A program made the position numbers and the translations under genes. Below are positions 55,249 to 63,920 of a stretch of 64,000 bases of DNA, piece by piece. The notes below the pieces were generated by a model that ran no database searches, was not told the DNA's origin, and saw only the letters and a program-made list of their open reading frames with translations. The number at the start of each line of letters is the position of its first letter. The first letter of the stretch is position 1. Source of the stretch: Myxococcales bacterium (GTDB lineage Bacteria > Myxococcota > UBA727 > JABDBI01); assembly GCA_023898405.1 (NCBI GenBank), contig CP060221.1, forward strand, positions 2,451,056-2,515,055, read 5' to 3'.

Positions 55249-55881
55249 ATGCTAGACGAACTTATAAACGCCAATGAAAAGTTTCTGAGATGCTTAGACG
55301 ATAGTCCACTTTTTGCTCTCGCCGAATCAGGTTATTTCTCCAGCGAAAAATCACGAAAGGTTCTGCTCGCTTATTTGAAAATTTGGTCCAACGAATTCCA
55401 AAAAATGGTGATGGCGCGCGTGGTATTTTCGCAACATTTGGAGTATCTCGAGCTTTCCTATCATCATTTAAAAGAGGAATACGGACACAACGTGCGCCTA
55501 TCGGGCGAGCAGAGCTGGAAGCAAGAAGTCTGGGATCCAGTACTTGAGGCTCTTGGGCAGTGGTTCACCATGAAAATGATGACCTTAGGTGATTTAGAGC
55601 GAATTGTTTTAGTGCATTTAGTTCGTGAAAAAGCATCAGCCAAGTTCCATCAACATTTTCGGCCAGTTTTTTTTAATAATGACCCAAAAGGCTACTTTCA
55701 ATTGCATGCTGAGGAAGATTGCCATCACGCTGATATGGGAATTATAATATTGAAAAAAACTCTAGACCAAAAAAAAGAGCCAATGAATATTGATTTACTT
55801 TTGCAAGTTCAACGACAAGCTTGGGCTGTGATCCAAGCTTTTCATAAGCACCTTGCACAGCTTTGTTTGGCAGTCTCCTAA
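55249..55881 (+). CDS. Haem-oxygenase-fold diiron enzyme candidate
   Basis: 210 aa, all helical. Potential metal ligands occur as ExxxH in KEEYGHN (Glu76 or Glu77, His80) and as a HAEEDCHHAD cluster (His153, Glu156, His159/160, Asp162), the pattern of haem-oxygenase-like diiron oxidases (TenA/CADD/HDO superfamily), which perform oxidative chemistry on amino acid or fatty-acid substrates. GGTGGAG precedes the ATG. Downstream, 138 bp away, is a cupin gene in the same direction. Confidence 0.7.
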   Translation: MLDELINANEKFLRCLDDSPLFALAESGYFSSEKSRKVLLAYLKIWSNEFQKMVMARVVFSQHLEYLELSYHHLKEEYGHNVRLSGEQSWKQEVWDPVLEALGQWFTMKMMTLGDLERIVLVHLVREKASAKFHQHFRPVFFNNDPKGYFQLHAEEDCHHADMGIIILKKTLDQKKEPMNIDLLLQVQRQAWAVIQAFHKHLAQLCLAVS

Positions 55882-56019
55882 AGAGCTTCTGGCGTGCTTG
55901 GTTTTTTATTATGTTGAACAAGCTGAAAAAATTACTCAGCTCTAGAATAAATTTTTTCCAAAACACAACAAATAGTAAAATATTAATTGCCTTTACGCTA
56001 AAAACCAAAGGGATACAGC

Positions 56020-56610
56020 ATGATCGATATTTCAAGTTTAGAACAAGAAACTAAAAGACGTTGGGACGAAAACAGATTTTTAGAGCATAATCAACAGCCA
56101 TTCTCAAAAGAAAGTCCTTACTTGAACGCATTGGCTGAAACTAAGCCTTGGATTCCATACGAAAGATATATGGAGGCTAGACTTGTGTTAGCCCAACCTG
56201 GCCAAACAGGTTTACTGCATATTAAATTTCCCGCCGAAACAGCTGAAGATAATCGTATTCATACACATCTTTACTCAGACAGACTTGTGACCGTTATAGA
56301 AGGTTCAGGGTTTTTTATTGTTGCACCATTAGGGCAAGCGATTAAAAGCATCCCGGTTAAATGCGGAGATAGAGTGTGGTTACCACGAAACGTTCGTCAC
56401 ACGTGGTATTCCGGAAAAAATGGGTTGCTTGTTGAATCGATTCACAATCCTTTTTTTGCTTTTGATGACCCTGATATTCTCGTTTATGATGAATCACGAG
56501 GGTACTTAGAATTTTTCTCTGACGGTAGTTTTGTTGAAAAGCCAGTATGTCCAGAATTTTCGAGAGATAAAGTTAGGCCGGTCGCCTCAGAACATCAGTT
56601 GGCCGCCTAG
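56020..56610 (+). CDS. Cupin-fold protein
   Basis: 196 aa. Cupin motif 1 reads RIHTHLYSDRLVTVIEGSGFF and motif 2 reads CGDRVWLPRNVRHTWYSG, giving HxH and a distal His as metal ligands on a beta-barrel. The Glu usually four residues after HxH is replaced (SDR), so the metal site may be three-His or altered. It sits with the PhyH and diiron genes, so a dioxygenase, isomerase or metabolite-sensor role is plausible. An open frame overlapping its 3' end (56531-56893) is not convincing. Confidence 0.75.
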   Translation: MIDISSLEQETKRRWDENRFLEHNQQPFSKESPYLNALAETKPWIPYERYMEARLVLAQPGQTGLLHIKFPAETAEDNRIHTHLYSDRLVTVIEGSGFFIVAPLGQAIKSIPVKCGDRVWLPRNVRHTWYSGKNGLLVESIHNPFFAFDDPDILVYDESRGYLEFFSDGSFVEKPVCPEFSRDKVRPVASEHQLAA

Positions 56611-57255
56611 GTATAGGCCTGGAAATGAAGTGGCTCTCGAGGATTTTAAATCAGAGATTTTTTACATAATTTTTTCTCACGAGGTAATCAATCTTTTGGT
56701 AGAACATAATTTTTTCTGCAGGCAACGAGAAATGCTTATAAATCACTGCGAGCAGGATATTTTCAAGTCACATGCTGCCACCAAAGCAAATCAACTTAGA
56801 AGCTTCTTTTTAAAAGTTTTCAAGTGTCGTTCAGAGGCAATTAGCCCCCTAAAGATCGAAAAGGTGTTCAACTTGAGCACCTACCTAAATTGACTTTAAA
56901 AAACATTAAAAATTATTTTCAAAGATAATTCTTAATTATTTTTATCGATAAAGGGGAAATCGTTATTAAAATTTTTGAGTTTTATAAATGAGAAATAAGA
57001 ATTTACTGTCTGTAGAGATATCAAGAGATTGCTTTATTTTTACTCTATTAATAATGAAATATGGCGTTTTATGGCGCAGTGCTGACGATTTTTTGTTTTG
57101 ATATTTTTTAAAATTATATAGATTTTAATTGTTGCTTGTAGTTGTTTGTTTTTTCATATTATTTTAGTTTTATTGTCTAAGTTATATGTGAATTAAAATC
57201 AAGTTGCTACTCTTCTTTTGAAAAATCTTATTTCCTTAGCTAACCGGTGTAACAC
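56611..57255. other. AT-rich intergenic region
   Basis: About 645 bp. I see no supported gene. The last 300 bp are extremely AT-rich and should contain the promoter of the lipoprotein gene at 57256. Confidence 0.4.
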
Positions 57256-58668
57256 ATGAAAAAAATTGCCGTACTAATGGGACTCCTTTTTATCAGCAGC
57301 TGCAATAAGTCTAATCGACATAGGGAAGTACCGGTAAATAGTGAGGAAAAAGAATACAGCATGGTTAAAGATAATAAACCAAGCATCGCTGTGAAAGAAG
57401 AGAAAAGCCTTTCCCTCATAGCGTCGCCCGTTGTTACAGATTATCCTGCCGTTGCAACAGAGCCTGTTTTTCCACCCGTGTTACCAGGTCCCCCAGGCCT
57501 TCCTGGTTCAGATGGGAATGATGGTGGTGATGGTTTTAGTAGTCTTACTCGGATAACAACAGAAGAAAGCGGGGGAAATTGTGAAAGCGGTGGACAAAAA
57601 ATTGAAGTTGGGATCGATAGAAATAGAAACTCACTTTTAGAAGAGAGTGAAATAGATGAGACCTCTTACGTTTGTAACGGAGCTAATGCCGAACCGATCA
57701 TTGATAGTCCTTTTGATTTTACCTATTCGGTTTTTATCAACGATACGATTCATAATATTGCTGATGATGTTTTTTCAATGCGTGCCATAACCCAGATGGG
57801 GGATAGGTTTTATACTTGCTTCATTTTAACTGGTAATAATAAGCCTGTGCTCTCCTACGATCTTTCAGGAGCCTTTGTCGATTCGTACATATACAGTGCC
57901 ACCAATACAACACGTTATTGTAAGTCAATGGCAGCTCATCCATTAAGTAATAAAGTGTATGCCGCCTTAGGTGATTCAGATGAATTAATGGTTATCAATG
58001 GGGACCTAAGTTCACCGGTATATATTGAGCTCGATACTCTGGTAGGCATTAGTGATACCGGTAATAATGATTTTGATGCACAGGGAGTCACCATCAGTGG
58101 AAATACTATGTTTATTTCCTCTGACCAGTTGGGGCGGGTTTATAAGTTTAACTTGGATAGCAACGGAAACGTGACATGGGATAACACTTGGAATTCCGGC
58201 ACAGGTTATGTTTCTGTTGGCAACTCTGCAAGTGAACTAGCTCAGCTTGGCGTCGATGCTTCAGGATATATTTTTGTCGCAGCTGAAGAGGATAATCAAG
58301 TCTATCGCATTAGTCCTGATGGGGCCATAGTAGATACTCCACTCACGATACCTGTTGGTGCAAAACCTCAAGACGTTGATTTCTATGACAACTACATATT
58401 GGTTTCCTTTCAATCTTCAAGTGGAAATGGAGCTTATCCGCACGGGATCGGAGTATTTTTAAACACAACTTTTCAACAGACGACAACCTTGGTCGATAGT
58501 CTTAATGAAATGAGAAATATCAACGGCATAGTCGTTTATAACAACGATATTTATGCGGTGGATGGATTTTATGGATCGCCAAATGATTTCTCACAGCCTG
58601 TTGATGTGACATCTCCAGATGTAAATCAAACAGATCTTATTGTTAAGCTTGAGCCTCATATTATTTAG
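57256..58668 (+). CDS. Lipoprotein with DUF7151-like module and beta-propeller
   Basis: 470 aa. Lipoprotein signal LLFISSCNK (Cys17). After a linker and a collagen-like PPGLPGSDGNDGGDG stretch comes a module with NCESGGQKIEVGIDRNRNSLLEES-type pattern ending SYVCNGAN, the DUF7151-like repeat common next to G-x-x-G segments in myxobacterial and Bdellovibrio-like surface proteins. The C-terminal 300 residues form NHL/YVTN-like propeller blades (KVYAALGDSDELMVINGD, GYIFVAAEEDNQVYRISPDG). Probably a surface-exposed binding protein. A terminator hairpin follows the stop. Confidence 0.78.
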   Translation: MKKIAVLMGLLFISSCNKSNRHREVPVNSEEKEYSMVKDNKPSIAVKEEKSLSLIASPVVTDYPAVATEPVFPPVLPGPPGLPGSDGNDGGDGFSSLTRITTEESGGNCESGGQKIEVGIDRNRNSLLEESEIDETSYVCNGANAEPIIDSPFDFTYSVFINDTIHNIADDVFSMRAITQMGDRFYTCFILTGNNKPVLSYDLSGAFVDSYIYSATNTTRYCKSMAAHPLSNKVYAALGDSDELMVINGDLSSPVYIELDTLVGISDTGNNDFDAQGVTISGNTMFISSDQLGRVYKFNLDSNGNVTWDNTWNSGTGYVSVGNSASELAQLGVDASGYIFVAAEEDNQVYRISPDGAIVDTPLTIPVGAKPQDVDFYDNYILVSFQSSSGNGAYPHGIGVFLNTTFQQTTTLVDSLNEMRNINGIVVYNNDIYAVDGFYGSPNDFSQPVDVTSPDVNQTDLIVKLEPHII

Positions 58669-58687
58669 AAACCGTAAAATTATTGGT

Positions 58688-59443
58688 TTAAGGATTCAGT
58701 AAAAACCTCTCATTTTTGTGAGGTTTTTTTTGATGGGCAGCCAAAGTTATATCTTCTTTTCTGAGCTCGTAGTATATGCACTCATCGCCACGATGAAAAT
58801 AGGAGGTAAAAACTCCAAAATCATGTCCCTTCAGCAGATTATAAAAAATTTGTGCTTTATTAGTAGTGAAAGCAATGACCGATTCTTCATCCAGTTTCTT
58901 AGCAATCATATTACATAATTTTTTGAATCTAAAAAATGTAAGCTGGTGCAATATGGTTTCATCGATCCAAAGAGTATTAAGCAAACTATTTTTTGGGGAT
59001 AGGAAACAAAAAGCCAAAATTTGGCATTCATCATAGCTCAACATGAAAATAATGCTTGATTTGCCTTTTTTTAAATTTCTGTAGCACTGTTGTTGTTTTG
59101 ATTTTTTGCAGGGAAATTTCTGTAATGCTTTATCTATTTTTATTTTATTATCGTTACTAAGTTTTCTATAGCTTTTTGAATAATACACTGGGTGTTTTAT
59201 TAATGTCTCATATTTCTGAGCTTGTTTCAGATATTTTAATTTTCTTCTTTTCTTTCTTTTCTTTTTCTTCCCAATAGGTTCAATGCATTCAAAAAAATTA
59301 TCTACTTGCTCTGGCAATTCTCCTGTATCGTAAACGATCTTTTTTTTTATTATTGAAATCTCTCCAATCTTTTTTAAAGCGAAAATACTTTCGCCGTAGA
59401 TTAAGAGCGTGAAGATGCACAATAAATGAGAATAGAGTTTCAT
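58688..59443 (-). CDS. Exported polybasic protein with GNAT-like C-terminus
   Basis: 251 aa. A signal peptide (LLCIFTLLIYGESIFA) is followed by a strongly basic run KKKKRKKRRKLK (about 59-70), which resembles a nuclear localisation signal. The C-terminal part has FMLSYDECQILAFCFL, LNTLWIDE and FTTNKAQIFYNLLKGHDFGVFTSY, an arrangement reminiscent of an acetyltransferase (GNAT) fold, where an N-x-x-A-x-x-(F/Y)-Y motif precedes GF. No R/QxxGxG loop is visible, so the assignment is tentative. Convergent with the lipoprotein gene. Confidence 0.5.
   Translation of the reverse strand: MKLYSHLLCIFTLLIYGESIFALKKIGEISIIKKKIVYDTGELPEQVDNFFECIEPIGKKKKRKKRRKLKYLKQAQKYETLIKHPVYYSKSYRKLSNDNKIKIDKALQKFPCKKSKQQQCYRNLKKGKSSIIFMLSYDECQILAFCFLSPKNSLLNTLWIDETILHQLTFFRFKKLCNMIAKKLDEESVIAFTTNKAQIFYNLLKGHDFGVFTSYFHRGDECIYYELRKEDITLAAHQKKPHKNERFLLNP
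58702..58731 (+). terminator. Rho-independent terminator
   Basis: AACCTC and GAGGTT pair around a TCATTTTTGT loop and run into eight T. It lies 34 bp after the stop of the DUF7151-like lipoprotein gene and overlaps the last codons of the convergent gene. Confidence 0.75.
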
Positions 59444-59635
59444 GAAAAACTTCCCACTCTCTAGGATGACTTAGTTGAAAGCGGAAGATAGCAATTGTCT
59501 CCCACTTTTACCACCCCTAATGCTTCCTTTATCGAAAACACAAACAACGATGTCTTGATGGCTAATCCCGTATTTTTTTCAAAAGATCCAGCAGCAAACA
59601 ATATAACGCGGTGAAAATCCCCAACCGAAAAAGTT

Positions 59636-61177
59636 TTAACCGGTGACTATTAATTTTTTAGGAGAAGTCATTTTTTTTAAATGTTTGAAGGTGCCTCTTT
59701 TTAATCTGCCAATGATTTGTTCGTTAAATAGGCTTTCATTTGGTGAGAGGATTTTGATTAGAGGGGCAAGCTCTTCAGAATAAAAATCTTTAAATTGCTT
59801 GGAATTGTAGTTTCCATTTTCCATGGCCGATAAAAATTTAGGGATTTGTATACCTAAGCTCATAATTGTGTAAATAATACCGCATGTGTCTTCAAATTCT
59901 CGGGCGCTGAGTGATTCTAAGATTTCTTGTAGTTCCAAACTAATCTTTTTTAAGTTCAGCGTATCATCATGGTAAAGGCCGATGAAGCCGTTGTTCTGCA
60001 AATGAAAAAGCAAGCTCACTCTCTCAATTAATTCTTCGAAACGGATTATATCTCCAAATAGAGGAGAATAATGGGTGAATAAGTCTTTGGCAATTTCTTG
60101 GGATTCGCTGGTAATATATGTGTTTGGGATTACTTCGGTGCCCAAAAATTTTACATAGATTTTCGTAAACTGCGCAAGCCTTTCTTTTCTTACTTGGTAA
60201 AAGAAGGAGGGAACGCGCGAATAATCTATCTCAGATAGAATTTCTAAGGGTAGTTTCTGGTGCCTTACAGCTTCTTTATTATCAAATTTGATTTTTTTAT
60301 TAAGTACAGAATGATGCTTTAACAAAAAAACTTCACCACCGGAATTAATTTCTATATTTTGTCTGAGCCTATCATTTTCAAATGAAAATTTTATTCTTTC
60401 TTCATTGCTTAGGAATTTTCCTGGATGTATGCAATTGATATCAACTTTGATTTGGAATTTGTCCAGAAAATTAATAATTTGAATAAGCAGTAGGCGGTTG
60501 AGTGCTCCTCCAAATATATTGATTAACATGTCACTATTTTCGATATTGTCGTCAGTCAACATTTGCAAAAAGTATTTTATGCTTTTTTTTAGGAGATTTT
60601 CTTTGATGCGTTCAAAATCAGTATTTTCCCAGTAAGAGGAAAGAGGATTAACCCCCTCTTTTAATTTTAGGTCAATGGGACTGCCTGGCATGTGTGCAAG
60701 TCCGATGTAATTATTTCTTTTGTTGTGCGCAGTAATTACCACGCAGGGGATGACATGCGTCGTTACCAGCGAGCTCTTGCCGAATATGTTTCCTGGTTTT
60801 AGTACTTTTATTTCCGACATTTCCACAAATTCAATTTCGTCTTTTGGAGTGAAAAACTTTATTTTTGAATAAAGGCTGGGGGCCCTAATTTTATTTTCAT
60901 TTAAACAGCCAACTCCTTTATAAAAAAAGTGTTTAATTATTGATAATTCATCTTTGTAATGAGGAAATGTAAGTTTTAGAAAAGGAATATTATTAATGCT
61001 GAGTCTTTCAGTTGGGGAATTTAAATTAAAAATATTTTTTTTAAAACTTATTTCGTTGTAAAAATTTTCGCTGCTGACAGCTATTCCAGTTTCGACGTTG
61101 TCTGTGTAGTGAGCTATTCCAGGATGAGTAGTGTAAATGAATTTTGAGCATAAAAACAAAATGGTAAATTTTTTCAT
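59636..61177 (-). CDS. Exported CheD/CNF-like deamidase candidate
   Basis: 513 aa from the ATG at 61177, which gives a signal peptide (MKKFTILFLCSKFIYTTHPG); the frame opens 12 codons earlier. In VTTHVIPCVVI and then GLAHMPG, a Thr, Cys and His occur as T139, C145 and H162: Thr at -6 and His at +17 from Cys. That is the spacing of the CheD deamidase triad (Thr21, Cys27, His44). A later LINIFGGALNR matches the CheD IFGGA motif. CheD and the toxin CNF1 share this fold and deamidate glutamines. The C-terminal 270 residues are helical and unknown. Inference: an exported deamidase. Confidence 0.58.
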   Translation of the reverse strand: MKKFTILFLCSKFIYTTHPGIAHYTDNVETGIAVSSENFYNEISFKKNIFNLNSPTERLSINNIPFLKLTFPHYKDELSIIKHFFYKGVGCLNENKIRAPSLYSKIKFFTPKDEIEFVEMSEIKVLKPGNIFGKSSLVTTHVIPCVVITAHNKRNNYIGLAHMPGSPIDLKLKEGVNPLSSYWENTDFERIKENLLKKSIKYFLQMLTDDNIENSDMLINIFGGALNRLLLIQIINFLDKFQIKVDINCIHPGKFLSNEERIKFSFENDRLRQNIEINSGGEVFLLKHHSVLNKKIKFDNKEAVRHQKLPLEILSEIDYSRVPSFFYQVRKERLAQFTKIYVKFLGTEVIPNTYITSESQEIAKDLFTHYSPLFGDIIRFEELIERVSLLFHLQNNGFIGLYHDDTLNLKKISLELQEILESLSAREFEDTCGIIYTIMSLGIQIPKFLSAMENGNYNSKQFKDFYSEELAPLIKILSPNESLFNEQIIGRLKRGTFKHLKKMTSPKKLIVTG

Positions 61178-61213
61178 GTAAAATTTTATATTGTTAAACT
61201 TAAAATAGGACAT

Positions 61214-61628
61214 TTTTTGCTCTTGATAATACGTTAATGATCTATGTTTAAATCACACATTTTAAAAATCGCGTCAGCGCTCACAATAGCAATTGCTAGA
61301 CCTCTTATAGTTGCCTCGTACTAAAATTTTTAGTCTTAAAAATCACTAATGGCTATCACTTACTTATCTTCATATTTATTTTGCCTATATCACTTTGTAT
61401 AGAGTTATTAAAATATCTCGATTTCCAAAGCATAACGGCACAGTATCCAGGAATAGCATGCAAAATTATCTCTCAGATCTTTTCTTTGATTATGCTTATC
61501 GGACTTAAAAAATAATTAGCAGATAAAACAAAATATTTACCTAGAATGTTTAGTAGTTATAATCTGATGCCATTATTTACTTTTATTTTGCATGGTGTAT
61601 TTCTAGTCTACAAAAATGTGGTTTTAAG
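61214..61628. other. Divergent intergenic region
   Basis: About 415 bp between the divergent deamidase-like and OTU-like genes. No gene or RNA recognised; both promoters are expected here. Confidence 0.4.
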
Positions 61629-62684
61629 ATGATCAAAATTAATGCATTGTTTATGTTAGCAATTACGAGTGCCTGTACCGGAGATTTATCCAAAGATTCT
61701 CATGGCTTAGGCTCCAAATCAGAGCAAAATATGGGCTTGCCCCAGACAAAGCAGGCGCCTAAGGCGCCTGACAAAAAAAAGACCGGGAAACTTAACCAGG
61801 TTAATGATAAGCAAAGACAACACGATATAAGCGAAGAATTTTCCAAAGATAATTTTAATTACGAAGCCTTAGCTAAGGTAGATTGGGCTAATCCAGACAC
61901 TTATGGGGAATTAGGGTACAAGGTTACACTTAGTAATAGCCAAGCGCACATTAGTCCAAATTTTAAAACGGCAGGTATTACACCTGAGCATTACTATCAT
62001 GTAGGTATTGCAGGCGATGGAAATTGCTGGCTAAGGGCTGCTTGGGTCAGCTTTCTGTTATGGGTGCTAGACAAGGATCAGCAGTATGTAGAATTTATTG
62101 AGCGGTTGGATAAATTTTACGATGAGTACCAAAAAGTGCCGGGTTTTTCAGAAAGGTATTTTGCTGCAGAATTTAAGCAGCTTATAGAAGTTTTAAAAAA
62201 AGCACCTCCTAAGAAAAGACTAGAAATCCTCAATAGGATCCACGTTGATAATTTTTTAATTTACACTCTAAGATCTTTAATTCATGCAAGGTACTATCTT
62301 AACAAGCTTGACAATTTGTCATTTCATCCAGAGCAGTCAAATTCTTACATAAAAAATTCTCAATTGGGCAATCCAGGACTCGGGTTAATAGGTCTATTTG
62401 TTCCATCACAAAAAAAATATCTTGTGATTTCAACAAGCGGCGGATCAGTATTGCATATTTTTTCAGAAACTAAAGTTGGAACGTTACATTTTTATAATTA
62501 TGGAATGCATTATGAAGAGAAAAGTAATGAATTTAGTCTCCTAAAAAAATATTTTGGTGTAGATAAAAATATTAATCTAAGCGACTTGTATAAAAATGAA
62601 TTCTTAGCCGCTTTTCCTATTTACTCACCGGGTCATTACTGTGTGAGTATTAGAAAGGATCTTGCTCAAAGATATAATGCATAA
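61629..62684 (+). CDS. Exported OTU-like cysteine protease candidate
   Basis: 351 aa. The hydrophobic leader ends AITSAC, a possible lipoprotein or ordinary signal peptide. After a Lys/Gln-rich linker the protein shows GIAGDGNCWLRAAWVSFLL, the OTU deubiquitinase signature DGNCxxRA (Asp130, Cys133). A C-terminal PIYSPGHYCVSIRKD supplies the His (His336) in the expected late position. OTU proteases cleave ubiquitin conjugates, which bacteria lack, so the target would be in a eukaryotic host. Amoebal and intracellular bacteria use OTU effectors. The 200 residues between Cys and His are longer than in minimal OTU domains. Confidence 0.68.
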   Translation: MIKINALFMLAITSACTGDLSKDSHGLGSKSEQNMGLPQTKQAPKAPDKKKTGKLNQVNDKQRQHDISEEFSKDNFNYEALAKVDWANPDTYGELGYKVTLSNSQAHISPNFKTAGITPEHYYHVGIAGDGNCWLRAAWVSFLLWVLDKDQQYVEFIERLDKFYDEYQKVPGFSERYFAAEFKQLIEVLKKAPPKKRLEILNRIHVDNFLIYTLRSLIHARYYLNKLDNLSFHPEQSNSYIKNSQLGNPGLGLIGLFVPSQKKYLVISTSGGSVLHIFSETKVGTLHFYNYGMHYEEKSNEFSLLKKYFGVDKNINLSDLYKNEFLAAFPIYSPGHYCVSIRKDLAQRYNA

Positions 62685-62699
62685 ATTGTTTTCTAGCGC

Positions 62700-63407
62700 T
62701 TATATATCAAAAATTTGAGCTTCGTCTGCAGGGTCCTTTTCCAAAATTAAAAAGGCATACATTAAGTAGAGAATATTCTCTGTTTGTTGAGAGAGTGTAT
62801 CTGGATTTATCCGATACTGCAGTAGTAAGCTTTTAAAAGAGGGTGGTGCATAACGAGGACAAATATCCAAACATTCTTCATAGAGTTGATGGGCACAGTA
62901 AGCGGTTCCAAAAAGGCAACCACACTTAGCAACCATACCATAAGTGATAACCAAAGGCGGTACGGCTAGCAGTGATGGCGATAATAATTGAGGTAAACAA
63001 ATATGATGGATTAACATCATAAATCCATCGGCAAGAGTTCCTAACCTGACACCGGATATGCAGCCCTCAAAGAATTTATTTACAGTTCTTGATATAGATG
63101 GGTGACACTGCTTGGCTATGCAAGAAGGAAGACTTTGAGGAAGGCGAGAGAGCCTCTGTCTTGTTCGTAAAATTTGATACCACGATTGTATGAGTGAGCT
63201 AACGTTCTCGAGATCAGAAGTTTCTGAAATGCGATTAAGTTCAAATATGTGGTTTATGCGTGCTTCATCAGGCATGAGCTCATTTAGTTGTTGAAGAAGG
63301 AAATAATATTGGCTAGTTGTATCAGCGTTATTGTTATGCCAACCATAAATAAGTTTGGAAGATAAAAATAAAATTATTGTAATAATTTTATAACTATTAT
63401 TTTTCAT
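62700..63407 (-). CDS. Exported protein of unknown function
   Basis: 235 aa with a signal peptide (IITIILFLSSKLIYG). The mature part has a helical N-terminal half and a hydrophobic Cys-containing section (LLSPSLLAVPPLVITYGMVAKCGCLFGTAYCAHQLYEECLDIC), which may insert into a membrane. No family recognised. It is convergent with the OTU-like gene, whose stop is 15 bp away. Confidence 0.55.
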   Translation of the reverse strand: MKNNSYKIITIILFLSSKLIYGWHNNNADTTSQYYFLLQQLNELMPDEARINHIFELNRISETSDLENVSSLIQSWYQILRTRQRLSRLPQSLPSCIAKQCHPSISRTVNKFFEGCISGVRLGTLADGFMMLIHHICLPQLLSPSLLAVPPLVITYGMVAKCGCLFGTAYCAHQLYEECLDICPRYAPPSFKSLLLQYRINPDTLSQQTENILYLMYAFLILEKDPADEAQIFDI

Positions 63408-63920
63408 GAAGGCCTCTGTGTATTTTAATTGTTTTTTACATAAAATTTATGCAGTGTTACTAAAATACGTCAATGGCATCTAATCTGAAGACCTCTTTTA
63501 TAAGAATGGTAAAAATATAGATTTTTTACTATTGGTTTCTGAACTACAATTTCTTTGCAACTGTTTTGGAAATATTTTCGACGACTACGGAAATAAGTTT
63601 TAGCAAACAGTGTAATCATATCTTAAATAAAGCAAAATAAATATTTTTTTCGCTTAGCCGATATACCAGAAGAAAACCGCATCTAGGTTGATGAAGCAGG
63701 ATCTTATTTAGCAATGATGCCGCTTTATGCATGGGCTCTCTCGGGTAAGCGTTTGATATCAAAGTATGAATCATCGTTCTATATCTTTTGCTGAGCGCTG
63801 CAGTTTTATGAGGTTTGGGGAATACACGCTAATTTTTAACTGTTCAGTAGGAAAGGATTATGCAGACGATTTAATAAACTAGAGATTTAGGCCCTGAGAC
63901 TTTTTAAGGAAGGGAAAAAG
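63408..63920. other. Intergenic region
   Basis: About 510 bp with no supported reading frame or RNA. It separates divergent exported-protein genes. Confidence 0.4.

Noticed and set aside
56531..56893. Open frame of 120 codons overlapping the end of the cupin gene
   Set aside because: It overlaps a well-supported gene by 80 bp, has no ribosome-binding site, no signal and no recognisable domain.
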